A stretch of DNA of 64,000 bases from Methanocella_A sp963792125 (lineage in GTDB: Archaea > Halobacteriota > Methanocellia > Methanocellales > Methanocellaceae). A program made the position numbers and the translations under genes. The stretch lies in the NCBI GenBank assembly GCA_963792125.1, contig CAWBVA010000012.1, forward strand, positions 744,001 through 808,000, written 5' to 3'. Within the stretch, counting starts at the first letter, position 1; every line of letters begins with the position of its first letter. Below are positions 17,761 to 27,039 of the stretch, piece by piece. A model generated the notes under the pieces. It was given only the letters and a program-made list of their open reading frames with translations. It did no database searches and was not told where the DNA came from.

Positions 17761-18912
17761 ATGGATATAGAGAGGCAGAAGGATGGCTCCGGCCTGCCGG
17801 CGTTCGGCAGGAGGACCTTTTTGACGATGGCAGCGGCTGCCGGCGCAGCCGTTTTTCTCGCCGCGCACGCGCCCGGCGTGGCAGCGGCGATAGCTGGCTC
17901 TGACAAAAAAATCCTGTGGCTGAGAGGCGCCGGCTGCGGGGGCTGCACGGCTTCGTTCCTGAACGGGGGTAACCCTGACATCCTCGCGGCCATGGAGGGC
18001 ATCCGCATAGAGCTGTCGTACCACGACGGGCTCATGGGACAGCAGGGCATTTTAATCGACGGCGAAAAAGCCAACACTGACTCGTTCAACGCCATCAAGC
18101 GCATAGAGAACATCATCAATGCAGGCGGATACCTGCTGGTGGTCGAAGGGGCGATCCCCAACGGCCCCGAAGGCAGCGGCAAATATGGTACCGTCGGGGA
18201 TAGTACGATCAAGGAGATTTTCGCCGCGGCTGCCGGCAACGCCGATGCCATCCTGGCCGTCGGCACCTGTGCTGCCTTCGGAGGCATCTCCGCCGCTAGC
18301 GGCTCGACTGCGGACGCCCGGGGCGTAGCCTACACGGGCTCGTCGCGGTTCAAGGGCATCATGGGCGAACTGGGGATGAAGAAAGACGTGATCAACGTGC
18401 CGGGATGCCCGCCGCATCCCGACTGGCTGCTGCTGACCATCGCCGATTTGGTCACCGGGGCATCCGTCGAGACGGACGACTACCGCAGGCCGGTCGCTTT
18501 CTTCCGGGAGGCCGTGCATACTACCTGCCCCCGGCGGGGGTACTATGATGACGCCAGGCGGGACGGGAGCTTTGCCGAAGGCCACTGCATGTACAACCTG
18601 GGCTGCAAAGGGCCTGTGGCGTACGCCGACTGCCCGGTGCGCCGGTGGAACTCGGGCGTCAGCATGTGCACACAGACCGGAGGCCTGTGCATCGCATGCG
18701 TGGAGCCAGGCTTCCCTGACGCGTTTTCTCCGTTCTTCTCACGCATCGAGGACAGGAACATCCTGTCTGGCATCAACATAGACACCGGAGCGAAAATCAT
18801 CCTGGGCGGCGCCGTGCTGGGCGCCGGCATCCATGCGGTCAAGCGTATCGCCATCGGCGACAGCGATCGAGAGGAAGAGCCGCAGAAAGAGAAGGGCAAG
18901 AGGGGGCTGTAG
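17761..18912 (+). CDS. vhtG: Group 1 [NiFe] hydrogenase small subunit with Tat signal
   Basis: 383 residues. The twin-arginine signal RRTFLTMAAAAGAAVFLA is at about residues 17-35. The proximal cluster motifs are GCGGCTASFL, GTCAAFGG and PGCPPHPDW; medial and distal ligands follow in HTTCPRRGYYDD, CMYNLGCKG, CPVRRWNSG and CIACVEPGFPD. A C-terminal membrane anchor (IILGGAVLGAGIHAV) precedes a basic tail. It transfers electrons from the large subunit to cytochrome b on the outer face of the membrane; in Methanosarcina the Vht/Vho enzyme reduces methanophenazine with H2. It is the first gene of vhtGAC, all contiguous. Confidence 0.93.
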   Translation: MDIERQKDGSGLPAFGRRTFLTMAAAAGAAVFLAAHAPGVAAAIAGSDKKILWLRGAGCGGCTASFLNGGNPDILAAMEGIRIELSYHDGLMGQQGILIDGEKANTDSFNAIKRIENIINAGGYLLVVEGAIPNGPEGSGKYGTVGDSTIKEIFAAAAGNADAILAVGTCAAFGGISAASGSTADARGVAYTGSSRFKGIMGELGMKKDVINVPGCPPHPDWLLLTIADLVTGASVETDDYRRPVAFFREAVHTTCPRRGYYDDARRDGSFAEGHCMYNLGCKGPVAYADCPVRRWNSGVSMCTQTGGLCIACVEPGFPDAFSPFFSRIEDRNILSGINIDTGAKIILGGAVLGAGIHAVKRIAIGDSDREEEPQKEKGKRGL

Positions 18913-20703
18913 ATGGTCAGGATCGTCATCGACCCGGTCACGAGGACGACCGGAGGGCTGCGTTTTTCCGTAGAGATGAAGGACGGCTCCGTGGTGGACG
19001 CCAGGTGCTCGGGCACCACGTACCGTGGTTTCGAGCAGATGCTCGTCGGCCGCGACCCTATGGACGTGGTCTATTATACCCAGCGTATCTGCGGGATGTG
19101 CTCCACGCCGCACGCCATTGCGGCGGCCGGCGCCATCGAGAGCCTCTGCGGGGCGACGGGCGAGGTGCCGAAGGACGCGCTGGTCATCCGCAATATCCTG
19201 AACGGGCTGGCCTGGATTCGCAGTCACGTCGAGAACCTCTACCTCTCGTTCCTGCCGGATCTATCCGACCCATTCTACCTGGACCTGCTGAACTTTTCGG
19301 ACATGGGAACGTCACTGTACGGCGAGTTTGCCGGCCGGTTCAACGTCCCCGGTTACGCGTCGGCCATCATGACACAGCCGGGCAGCGCCTATGCGGACGC
19401 TATCAGGTGCGTCAAGCTCATTGGCGAGACAGAGGCAATACTGTCGGGCCGCTCGCCTCACGGGCCGGCCATCGTCCCTGGCGGCGTCACCGCGAGGCCG
19501 ACCGCCTCGGACGTCTCGCGGCTGAAGTCGAACTATGCGGCGATCGTGGACTTCCTGGAGCGGCGGCTGACTGCGCCGCTGTCGCTGGAGCAGTGGCTGG
19601 ATAAGACTCATGCGGGCACCCCGGACCCGAATTACATCCTGGACCACATCAACTCGCTCTCGCTCAAGGACCTGTCTGCCGGGAACGGGTGGAATGACAT
19701 GCAGCTCTTCACCGTGTTCGGCTCGAAGATGATGAGCAGCGACTTCCTTGGCCTGCCTCTATACATTGAGCTCGACACGCTGGGCGGGTACCCGCTGCTC
19801 GACCAGCTGATCGGCTTCCTCAACAACGGGGTGTTCTACAGGGTGCGGGACGGCGGCAACGCCTTCAGGGACGGCTACGTGCCTCTCGACGCGGGGAAGG
19901 CTGACTCGTACCAGGTCGCTTCCGGGTTCACGGCCGGCAGCCTGCAGAACCTGTTCGCCAGCGCGGAGAGCCTGGACCCCGCCCAGATCACGGAACAGGT
20001 CAGTGGCTCGTTTTACACATATTCCGGTGCTAAAGGGTCCCTGCCTCCCTCGGGCGGCGAGACCGTCCCGGTGAAGAAGGCGACCGACATCTACTACACC
20101 GGCCAGAAGTACAGCTTCGTCAAGTCCCCGCGCTACGGGGGCGTGCCCTGCGAGGTAGGGCCCATGGCCCGGCTGATCAATTCCCGGGAGCCGTTCATCT
20201 TCAACATCATGAAAATGCTGCACGACAGCAACTCCCGGTTCACCAGCGGCAAGAGCTACACGATGACCAGCGTGTACACGAGAGTCCTGTCGCGCATGCA
20301 GGAGACGCTCGTCGTGGCCCGGATGCTCGGCGACTGGATAAACAATGATCTCGAAGTGCACGACGACGCCCGCAGATATAGCGTCCCCGTGACCATGAAG
20401 TCCGGCCGGACCGGCGCATGCCTGATGGAAGCGCCCAGGGGCGCGCTGGGGCACTGGATAAAGGTGGACAATAACGGCCGGATCACCGGTTACCAGATCG
20501 TGTCGCCGACCACATGGAACGCCTCGCCGCGTGACAGCGAGACGAAGTACGGCCCCATGGAGCTTTCCACCATTGGCATCAAGACCACACCGCGGGGCAA
20601 CATGCCGGGTACGGAGGCCGACCCGCTCAGCCTGTACCACATCATCCGGTCCTTTGACCCGTGCGTATCCTGCGCGGTCCATACCATCAGAGGGAAAGGA
20701 TGA
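18913..20703 (+). CDS. vhtA: Group 1 [NiFe] hydrogenase large subunit
   Basis: 596 residues carrying the NiFe active site. The L1 motif RICGMCSTPHA is at about residues 58-68 and the L2 motif DPCVSCAVH lies at the C terminus, giving the four nickel-ligating cysteines. The residues after that His (TIRGKG) are the short peptide normally removed by the maturation protease after nickel insertion, so the precursor is complete. It starts directly after the small-subunit stop and its own stop overlaps the cytochrome gene (ATGA). It is co-exported with VhtG by the Tat system. Confidence 0.94.
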   Translation: MVRIVIDPVTRTTGGLRFSVEMKDGSVVDARCSGTTYRGFEQMLVGRDPMDVVYYTQRICGMCSTPHAIAAAGAIESLCGATGEVPKDALVIRNILNGLAWIRSHVENLYLSFLPDLSDPFYLDLLNFSDMGTSLYGEFAGRFNVPGYASAIMTQPGSAYADAIRCVKLIGETEAILSGRSPHGPAIVPGGVTARPTASDVSRLKSNYAAIVDFLERRLTAPLSLEQWLDKTHAGTPDPNYILDHINSLSLKDLSAGNGWNDMQLFTVFGSKMMSSDFLGLPLYIELDTLGGYPLLDQLIGFLNNGVFYRVRDGGNAFRDGYVPLDAGKADSYQVASGFTAGSLQNLFASAESLDPAQITEQVSGSFYTYSGAKGSLPPSGGETVPVKKATDIYYTGQKYSFVKSPRYGGVPCEVGPMARLINSREPFIFNIMKMLHDSNSRFTSGKSYTMTSVYTRVLSRMQETLVVARMLGDWINNDLEVHDDARRYSVPVTMKSGRTGACLMEAPRGALGHWIKVDNNGRITGYQIVSPTTWNASPRDSETKYGPMELSTIGIKTTPRGNMPGTEADPLSLYHIIRSFDPCVSCAVHTIRGKG

Positions 20704-21428
20704 AGGAGAAGGACCAGAATAAGATGGTCGTCACCCGGCACACCACGCTGGAGCGGCTATCCCATTATGCCAACATTTTCTCGCTGGCCGGCCTCATTGC
20801 CAGCGGCTTCATCGTCTACCTCGGGCTGCCGTACCTCCAGTACAGCGACGCGTACGCGATACACATCCTGTGTGCGGCCGTCTTTCTCGCGATCAACTGG
20901 ATAGTCATACCGTACAGCGCCATTGCCGACGGCCGGCTGCTGGAGTACTGGTTCACGCCGTCAGACTTTCGCAGGCTGTGGGCGGCGATAAACAACTTTT
21001 TTACCGGCTCCGAGTACCCGAGGTATACCATCTATGACGAGCGGAAGCGTAAGTTCAGGAACCGCCTGCACCCCCTGACGAAGCTGTTGCTCATGTCGCA
21101 CTATGCGGCGCTCCTGGTGGCTACTGTCACGGGGGTCGTACTGTACTCGACCGCTATTGCGCCGCTAGGTGTAAACATCTCCGGCATTATCCTGACTGTC
21201 CTTGACTTCGTGTCGCCATTACTGACGCTGTCGGGCATGGAGCTTGCCCGTATACTCCACCTCGCCGCCGCCTACTGGTTCATCATCGAGGTCGTCCTGC
21301 ACGCAGGGCTCATCCAGCTTGACCCGAGAAAGTTCCAGCACATGAAGTCCATCTTCATCGACGGCCGGGAAGACCTGATGACGGACCAGACAGCCGAGAT
21401 ACAGAACATGCTGGAAGATGATGAGTAA
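20700..21428 (+). CDS. vhtC: Hydrogenase cytochrome b subunit
   Basis: 242 residues, start ATG 20700 overlapping the vhtA stop. Membrane segments at about residues 22-40, 50-70, 125-150 and 180-205 contain the His residues expected to ligate heme b (LSHYANIF, AYAIHILCA, LLMSHYAALL, RILHLAAAYWF, EVVLHAGL). It receives electrons from VhtG and passes them to the membrane quinone-like carrier. No vhtD-type maturation protease follows; the next gene is on the other strand. Confidence 0.9.
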   Translation: MKEKDQNKMVVTRHTTLERLSHYANIFSLAGLIASGFIVYLGLPYLQYSDAYAIHILCAAVFLAINWIVIPYSAIADGRLLEYWFTPSDFRRLWAAINNFFTGSEYPRYTIYDERKRKFRNRLHPLTKLLLMSHYAALLVATVTGVVLYSTAIAPLGVNISGIILTVLDFVSPLLTLSGMELARILHLAAAYWFIIEVVLHAGLIQLDPRKFQHMKSIFIDGREDLMTDQTAEIQNMLEDDE

Positions 21429-21503
21429 TACAGGCCAATCGGTCCCGCAGCCCGGCAGACAGTCACTCACGTGCACGAGATATATACTGCAGGTAGTCGT
21501 GTT

Positions 21504-22100
21504 TTACTCTGGCAGGTCTTCTGCGCGGTTGACGTTTAAAAAAGTCTTCAGTTCCGGGTCGATCCTTTTTATCTCGTCGGCCGGGACGTAAACGACGTCC
21601 TTCAGATTCTTTAGTGGCGCGGCGATCCGGCGCTCGCCATTTCTGACCGCATCCTCGACCGCCCGGATCATCGGCTCCCGCCGGTAGACGGCGTGCAGAG
21701 GCTCTATGAAGCCGTCGCCTCCCACGGGCACGGCCGCATCATGGCCCTTTGCCTTTTCGAATAACAGCTCGATGGCATGAGTGTTGACCATGGGCATGTC
21801 GCAGGCCACGATGACCACGTATTCGCCGTGGGCTGCCTTCAGGGACTGCAGTACGCCGGCCAGAGGTCCGATGTCGCGCAGCTCATCGTAGGCGAAGGCA
21901 TTGTTACCGTCGATCAGGTACGGAAACACGCGGTCGCGCTGCTGCTCGTCCCGTACCGAGACGACGATCTCGTCCACCAGCGGCTTAATCGCCTCCCGCA
22001 CGTGACAGATCATAGGCCTGCCGTTGACCGGCTTCAGCGATTTCTCCCCGCCGCCGAAACGGGTGGACCTTCCGCCCGCGAGAATGATGCCAGACCTCAT
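21504..22100 (-). CDS. mobA: Molybdenum cofactor guanylyltransferase MobA
   Basis: 198 residues. The nucleotide-binding motif LAGGRSTRFGGGEKSL is at residues 7-22, and the Mg-binding/catalytic ACDMPMVN is at about 99-106. It transfers GMP from GTP to molybdopterin to make the bis-MGD form used by formate and formylmethanofuran dehydrogenases in methanogens. MoaB, from the same pathway, is at 32.6 kb. Convergent with vhtC. Confidence 0.9.
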   Translation of the reverse strand: MRSGIILAGGRSTRFGGGEKSLKPVNGRPMICHVREAIKPLVDEIVVSVRDEQQRDRVFPYLIDGNNAFAYDELRDIGPLAGVLQSLKAAHGEYVVIVACDMPMVNTHAIELLFEKAKGHDAAVPVGGDGFIEPLHAVYRREPMIRAVEDAVRNGERRIAAPLKNLKDVVYVPADEIKRIDPELKTFLNVNRAEDLPE

Positions 22101-22206
22101 TGCACAGGCATAATGATCGAAGTGATATAAAATGCTTTATCCGGAGATGCAGGCCGACAGGCCACGCGTGCGTGTGCAAGCAGCCAGTCAGACGGAGCCG
22201 GTCTGT

Positions 22207-23610
22207 TCACAGGAAGAACAGGTAATAGATCAGCATCGCCAGCAGCCCTGTTATGAGCGTGGCCACGAAGTTCACGCCTGCGTTGGACAATATCTTTTGT
22301 TGCTGCAGGGTGGCGCCCAGCAGGCTGTCGATGTTCGTGCCGACGAAACCCATGAGGACAGTCAGGAAGATCATGGACCCCGCGTCGGAGCCCATCATGC
22401 CCATCAGGAACGCCGCGATGGCGATGGCTGCGGCCCCGAACAGTGACGCTACCTCGCCCAGTGGCGAGACTCCTCCGTCGGTGCCGGGGGCCACCGGCTG
22501 GAAGGTGGTGATCATCCGGGGCTGGCCCTTGTACGTGCTGCCGATCTCGCTGGCCAGTGTGTCGGCCGTCGCCATAGCCATTGAGCACAGGAAGCCTATC
22601 AGGTAGATCGACTTGTCTACGGTGCCGAAATAGGGGATACTGGCGGTACCCACCACTCCGTAGAGCACCACGAACACCAGCGGCACGAAGCAGTTGCCGA
22701 AGACATTCTTGTAGCCCCGGGAGCCGGCGTTGGCCTCAGCGGCGCCAAGCTTTTTCTTGTACCCGTACTTGTACTTGGTGAATAAAGCCCCGAGGAAGAG
22801 GAATACCAGGATGAGCGCGAACCAGGATAGCCCTTTGCCGAACACGATCATGAACAGCCCCAGCAGCACGCCGCTTAGCGCCCCTGACAGGTCGACAGCG
22901 TTCAGCTTGTAGGACATAATGCCGATGGCGAACGGGATGGCCACCGCCACGGCAATCTCTGCGGGATCCGGCACCCGGGCATAGTTGAACGACGAGAACA
23001 GCCACATGGCCATGCCTGCGCCCAGTGGCACGGCGATGTCATCCTCGTCGACAATCGTATACAGCAGTGCGCCGGTGACCGTGCCGATCACCGCCAGGAA
23101 GAACATGAAGTATGCCGGGTCCGCGCCGTTGGGCGTCGGGTAACCTCCTTTAACGAGGACCCAGATCCCGAAGATGAAGGCGAACGCCGTGCCCATGACC
23201 AGCAGCGTGACGCTCCAGAACACGTCCCGGTCACCCTTCGCCATCAGGTTCACGATGGACGCGGAGCCTTCGCCGAACGCCACGGCGCCGATGACCGCAG
23301 CCAGAACGTACACGGGAAAGTTAAGCACGATTGTGAGGATGGCCAGCAGGAGCATGGCTCCGCAGAACTTCAGCGGTCCGAGCAGCACGCCGGCTTCGCG
23401 GTCCTTCTCCGAGGCCATTGCCTTGAAGAGCGGCGAGCCTTTCGGCATGTAGATGATGCCGATGGTGCCCAGCAGTATGCCCAGCACGATGAGCTCTTTA
23501 GGGATGAACGGGAAGAGCAGCGCCAGCAGTCCCAGCGAAATGTATGCGGACTGCTTTTTGATCTCGTAGCTGATGCTTTGCCCGGCTCCGCTGGGCAACC
23601 TGGGATACAT
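22207..23610 (-). CDS. DUF92/TIGR00297 multi-spanning membrane protein
   Basis: 467 residues, about 12 membrane segments. The C-terminal half (from about residue 235) has the DUF92 features DLSGALSGVLLGLFMIVFG, ADTLASEIGSTYKGQPRMITT and PGTDGGVSPLGE, the region related to polyprenyl/phytyl-phosphate kinases such as VTE6. The N-terminal half (residues 1-220) is a second set of helices found in methanogen members. GTGGGATT precedes ATG 23610. It is divergent, 41 bases away, from a cis-prenyltransferase homologue, suggesting a role in lipid-carrier phosphorylation; this is inference. Confidence 0.8.
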   Translation of the reverse strand: MYPRLPSGAGQSISYEIKKQSAYISLGLLALLFPFIPKELIVLGILLGTIGIIYMPKGSPLFKAMASEKDREAGVLLGPLKFCGAMLLLAILTIVLNFPVYVLAAVIGAVAFGEGSASIVNLMAKGDRDVFWSVTLLVMGTAFAFIFGIWVLVKGGYPTPNGADPAYFMFFLAVIGTVTGALLYTIVDEDDIAVPLGAGMAMWLFSSFNYARVPDPAEIAVAVAIPFAIGIMSYKLNAVDLSGALSGVLLGLFMIVFGKGLSWFALILVFLFLGALFTKYKYGYKKKLGAAEANAGSRGYKNVFGNCFVPLVFVVLYGVVGTASIPYFGTVDKSIYLIGFLCSMAMATADTLASEIGSTYKGQPRMITTFQPVAPGTDGGVSPLGEVASLFGAAAIAIAAFLMGMMGSDAGSMIFLTVLMGFVGTNIDSLLGATLQQQKILSNAGVNFVATLITGLLAMLIYYLFFL

Positions 23611-23651
23611 AATCCCACTGTAATAAGCGGATACGCAAAATACTTTACTCT

Positions 23652-24314
23652 ATGAGCGTATTAAGAAGTACCATGCTCGTACGACAGGCAGCTTACGATA
23701 TTTACGAGAAGGCCATGCGGAAGAGCATCACAGGAGAACCTGTGCCCCGCTGTATTGCGCTGGTCATCTCCGATGCAGACCTTGTGGACGGAAGGTCGAT
23801 CGCCAAGCTTACCGAGCTTGCCGGATGGTGCGCTGAGCTGCACGTCGGCGAGATTTTCATATACGTCAGCATCACGGAAGGCAGCAGTGTCGCCCTGCTG
23901 GCCGGATGCATCCGGGAAGAGTTCGAGCACGCGGGCTTCCCGGCCAGGATCGTCTCCCCGGGCATCGTGGCGGAGATCAAAGGCGACCGGCCCTGCAAGG
24001 TCAGTGTCTCCATAGGCTTCGGCGGCAAGCACGAGCTGACGAACGCGCTGCGGGAGATCATGGACAAGGTAAAGGCCGGGGAGATCAAGCCCTCCGACAT
24101 CGACGAGGCCATGGTGGAGTCTCACCTGGTCTTCAGGAGCGAGCCGGACCTGTTCATCCGGACAGGCGAGGAGCGACTGAGCGATTTCCTGATCTGGCAG
24201 TCGGTCTACTCCGAGCTGTATTTCACCGACGTCAACTGGGAGGACTTCCGCAAGATAGACCTGCTCCGGGCGGTCCGGGACTACCAGTACAGGCAGCGAA
24301 GGTTCGGGAAATAA
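23652..24314 (+). CDS. Divergent cis-prenyltransferase (undecaprenyl/dolichyl-PP synthase family)
   Basis: 220 residues. The C-terminal family signature is clear: EPDLFIRTGEERLSDFLIW then YSELYFTDVNWEDF. GFGGKHELTNALREI corresponds to the GGRxEI region. The N-terminal catalytic P-loop MDGNRRW is replaced by ISDADLVDG: the Asp seems kept but the Gly-Asn-Arg-Arg part is lost, and the protein is short. That pattern recalls Nus1/NgBR-type partner subunits of two-component cis-prenyltransferases. So it may be a partner rather than a full enzyme. The neighbours (DUF92 and a flippase-like protein) fit lipid-carrier metabolism. Confidence 0.82.
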   Translation: MSVLRSTMLVRQAAYDIYEKAMRKSITGEPVPRCIALVISDADLVDGRSIAKLTELAGWCAELHVGEIFIYVSITEGSSVALLAGCIREEFEHAGFPARIVSPGIVAEIKGDRPCKVSVSIGFGGKHELTNALREIMDKVKAGEIKPSDIDEAMVESHLVFRSEPDLFIRTGEERLSDFLIWQSVYSELYFTDVNWEDFRKIDLLRAVRDYQYRQRRFGK

Positions 24315-24342
24315 AGATAACCACGGGAGGACATGTTTTATT

Positions 24343-25410
24343 ATGATCTCTGAGGCCGACGTCAGGTTCCCCGACATACCCTTCAGGAAAACCGCCATTC
24401 TCATCGTCATTGGTCTCGTCCTCTACTTCGGCTACCTGTACCTGGTCGGCTTCGACACGGTGAGAGACCAGCTTGCCCGGGTCAACCTGTGGCTCGTAGC
24501 GCTGGCGCTGGTCGTGTCGCTATGCGGCAACGTTTTCCACACGGCCGGCTGGTGGGTGCTGCTGCGCCACATGAAATACAAGATTTCACTTGGACTGGCG
24601 TACATCATCTACCTGTCCAGTATCTTCTTCACCAACCTGGTGCCGTCTGCCGCGATCAGCGGCGAGATAGGGAAGATCTACTTCATCCAGAAGACCGTTC
24701 CGGATACCCGCATCGACCGCACCTTCGCCGCCGGCCTGTTCAGCCGGCTGCTCGAGGTCGTGCCGACGGCGACCGGGGCTATCCTCGGCGTCGCATACCT
24801 CGCGCTGTACTATGACCTGCCGCTCTGGGCGATAGCGATCTGTGCGATCATCGCAGTCGGCATTGCGGTCGCTGCGCTCTTCGTCCTCGCCATCTCCATG
24901 AACGTAAAGCTCCTGCGGTACACAGTGAACGTACTGTTGAGCGTCGTGTCTAAGATACTGAAGGGCCGAAACATGGAGGGCATCAGGGACAAGGCGGAGG
25001 CTCTCGTCACGCAGTACGACCGGAGCATCCGGGAAATATCGGCGAGCAAGGTGCTCATCGTCAAATCACTGACGCTGATCTTCATCGCCTGGATATTCGA
25101 CGTGTCGGTGGCGTACATCGCCTTTGCGGCCATCGGCTACAACATACCGGTCGGGGTGGTGATGACCATCTATTCCATGATGGTCCTCGTGACGCTTATC
25201 CCCGCGTTTGTGCCCGGAGGCCTTGGATACGTGGACGGGCTGATGAACCTGCTATACAGCCTGGCCGGGGTGAACAAGAACGACGCGTTCAGCGGCACCT
25301 TCATCATCCGCCTTGTCACGCTCTGGTTCCTCACGGCAGTGGGCGGCCTGTGTACGCTTTATCTTGCGAGAGCGACGGGCAAAGAGCGACATGACCCTAA
25401 AACACGGTGA
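24343..25410 (+). CDS. UPF0104/lysylphosphatidylglycerol synthase TM-region protein
   Basis: 355 residues with 8 or so membrane segments. Family marks include FFTNLVPSAAISGEIGKIYFI and, near the end, VTLIPAFVPGGLGYVDGLM. Relatives include the C-terminal part of AglD and MprF-type flippases, so transport or flipping of a lipid-linked compound is plausible. It starts 28 bases after the cis-prenyltransferase, in the same direction, so the two are probably cotranscribed. Confidence 0.82.
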   Translation: MISEADVRFPDIPFRKTAILIVIGLVLYFGYLYLVGFDTVRDQLARVNLWLVALALVVSLCGNVFHTAGWWVLLRHMKYKISLGLAYIIYLSSIFFTNLVPSAAISGEIGKIYFIQKTVPDTRIDRTFAAGLFSRLLEVVPTATGAILGVAYLALYYDLPLWAIAICAIIAVGIAVAALFVLAISMNVKLLRYTVNVLLSVVSKILKGRNMEGIRDKAEALVTQYDRSIREISASKVLIVKSLTLIFIAWIFDVSVAYIAFAAIGYNIPVGVVMTIYSMMVLVTLIPAFVPGGLGYVDGLMNLLYSLAGVNKNDAFSGTFIIRLVTLWFLTAVGGLCTLYLARATGKERHDPKTR

Positions 25411-25495
25411 AACCGGCGGCCTGGAAGGAAGTGCAACCACCAGCGGCCAAATAAATACAGCCTAACGTTATATACTCGTAAACTAATGTACTTTT

Positions 25496-25948
25496 ATGAG
25501 CGAGTACGTGCCGGTCAACGTCAGGGGCGTCTACTTCGTCAGCACCATCACCGGGCCACAGGCCGTGGTTTTTCTCTCGGACAACGGCGACAGGATGGTG
25601 CCTATCTACATCGGCCCCGCAGAGGCGATTTCCATAGACATCGCGCTGCGAAAGGAGACTACGCCGCGCCCGATGACCCACGATCTGGTCAGGTCGATCA
25701 TGGAGAATTTCGGCATCAACATCGACCGCATCCTCATCGACGACCTGGACGAGCAGGTCTTTTACGCACGTCTCATGCTGCGGAACGGGGGCCGCGAGAT
25801 CGAGATCGACGCCCGCCCGAGCGACTGTATCGCGCTGGCCGTGCGGTCCGACGCCCGGATTTTCATGGAGCAGGGTATTCTGGATAAGGTTTCCATAGAC
25901 AGGAAGGATATCGAGGCAGCGGGGAACATAGAGGACTTTTTCGAGTAG
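25496..25948 (+). CDS. Bifunctional nuclease family protein (DUF151)
   Basis: 150 residues, complete for the family. MVPIYIGPAEAISIDIAL and RPMTHDLVRSIMENFGI are the conserved core, followed by EIDARPSDCIALAVR. Members are reported as nucleases in plants and bacteria; the archaeal role is not established. ATG 25496, AT-rich promoter area just upstream (TTATATACTCG). The stop codon lies within a palindrome followed by a T run. Confidence 0.88.
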   Translation: MSEYVPVNVRGVYFVSTITGPQAVVFLSDNGDRMVPIYIGPAEAISIDIALRKETTPRPMTHDLVRSIMENFGINIDRILIDDLDEQVFYARLMLRNGGREIEIDARPSDCIALAVRSDARIFMEQGILDKVSIDRKDIEAAGNIEDFFE

Positions 25949-25966
25949 CTACTCGAGTAACTTTTT
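25942..25966 (+). terminator. Possible terminator at the DUF151 gene end
   Basis: CGAGTAGCTACTCG (25942-25955) is a perfect palindrome containing the stop codon, followed within a few bases by CTTTTTG. Archaeal termination mainly needs the T run, so the palindrome's part is unsure. Confidence 0.4.
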
Positions 25967-26065
25967 GTATGCTCGTAGAGCTATAACATGAAAAGTGCTC
26001 GAAGCATAGTCTTTTTATTGTTAATTTTTATTCATCCCGGCGGTATGTCGAAGTTTTATAATCAG

Positions 26066-26088
26066 TCCTGACGCCCTTGGCGCCAGGA
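26066..26088. repeat. Short CGCC/GGCG hairpin
   Basis: TCCTG-A-CGCC pairs with GGCG-C-CAGGA around CTT, with one mismatch. It shares its words with the CGCCAAG-type inverted repeats. It lies in an otherwise AT-rich 263-base gap (25949-26211) that shows no gene. Confidence 0.5.
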
Positions 26089-26211
26089 TTAAAATATCTG
26101 AAAAAAAGTATTCTGCTTGCCGCTCTTTTATTACAAAATAGCATACTTTTAGATTACTTTCACTATACTGAACCATAAGCCTAATTTACTTATTCTCAGT
26201 TATATGAAATC

Positions 26212-27039
26212 ATGTTTATACCCCTTAACACTGTCAAAGAAAACGGATGGCCTAACGTGCTTGCGATCGGTGATACGGCGAGCGTATTCTTCCTGCTCAG
26301 CCTGCTCTCGTCGTTCAAGTTAAACGTATTCATCGCAGATACGGGCGTCGACGGCTCGTCGCCCCTGCAGTTCAGGCGGGGAGCGAAGAGCTCGCCTGAC
26401 GTGGCTGCGGCGTATTACGACTTCTTCGACTCACCCTACCGGATAGGTGCCGGCGTGTTGAGGCGCATGGACCTGATCATTTATACCACCTGCCGCGGGT
26501 ACGTCGTCGGCTGGTCCAGGCGGCTGCGGGTGCCCTCTGCCTTCCTGAAACGCCGCCCGGACGGGGCTATCTTCGAGGTCGAGGGCGCGCTCCCTGACAC
26601 GGGAAGCCTCACAGGCTGCCGGACTCCGGAAGGCGCCATCTCGGCGCTGCTGCTGGGGCTCGTCGACGAGGCGAAGCCGGGCCGCTACAGAGAATCGGCC
26701 TCCATCGTGACCATCGACAGCGACGGCCGCGGGCGCGTCTACCCGCCATCTGAGCGCAAGCCTGTCGCACGCATAGTACCTGACGAGACGACCTACAGTG
26801 CCTGGGACAGTATCGTAGAAGTGCTCGGGCCGGAGGAAAGCATTGTCATCGACCGGCCCGACGCCAGCGGACCAATGCGGGTGTCCGCAAGCCTGTCCCC
26901 CGGGCCTAAGCTGATCGAGCTCGGCGTGCCCGAGCTGCACATCCTGAAGGTCAACGGGCCGAAGGAGCGGTACATCGAACTGACCGGCGACGCGGCACGC
27001 GTCTTCGATGGCGCCCTGCTAAGGCACCAATGCGCTTAG
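26212..27039 (+). CDS. Orphan protein, unknown function
   Basis: 275 residues, unrecognised. The N terminus (WPNVLAIGDTASVFFLLSLL...LNVFIADTG) looks like a Rossmann-type beta-alpha-beta with a GDTAS turn, so a nucleotide-binding fold is possible. No Cys motif and no membrane helix. An AT-rich ATTTACTTA about 30 bases upstream suggests a leaderless ATG at 26212. Its 3' end overlaps the end of the opposite-strand GTPase gene by 21 bases. Confidence 0.65.
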   Translation: MFIPLNTVKENGWPNVLAIGDTASVFFLLSLLSSFKLNVFIADTGVDGSSPLQFRRGAKSSPDVAAAYYDFFDSPYRIGAGVLRRMDLIIYTTCRGYVVGWSRRLRVPSAFLKRRPDGAIFEVEGALPDTGSLTGCRTPEGAISALLLGLVDEAKPGRYRESASIVTIDSDGRGRVYPPSERKPVARIVPDETTYSAWDSIVEVLGPEESIVIDRPDASGPMRVSASLSPGPKLIELGVPELHILKVNGPKERYIELTGDAARVFDGALLRHQCA

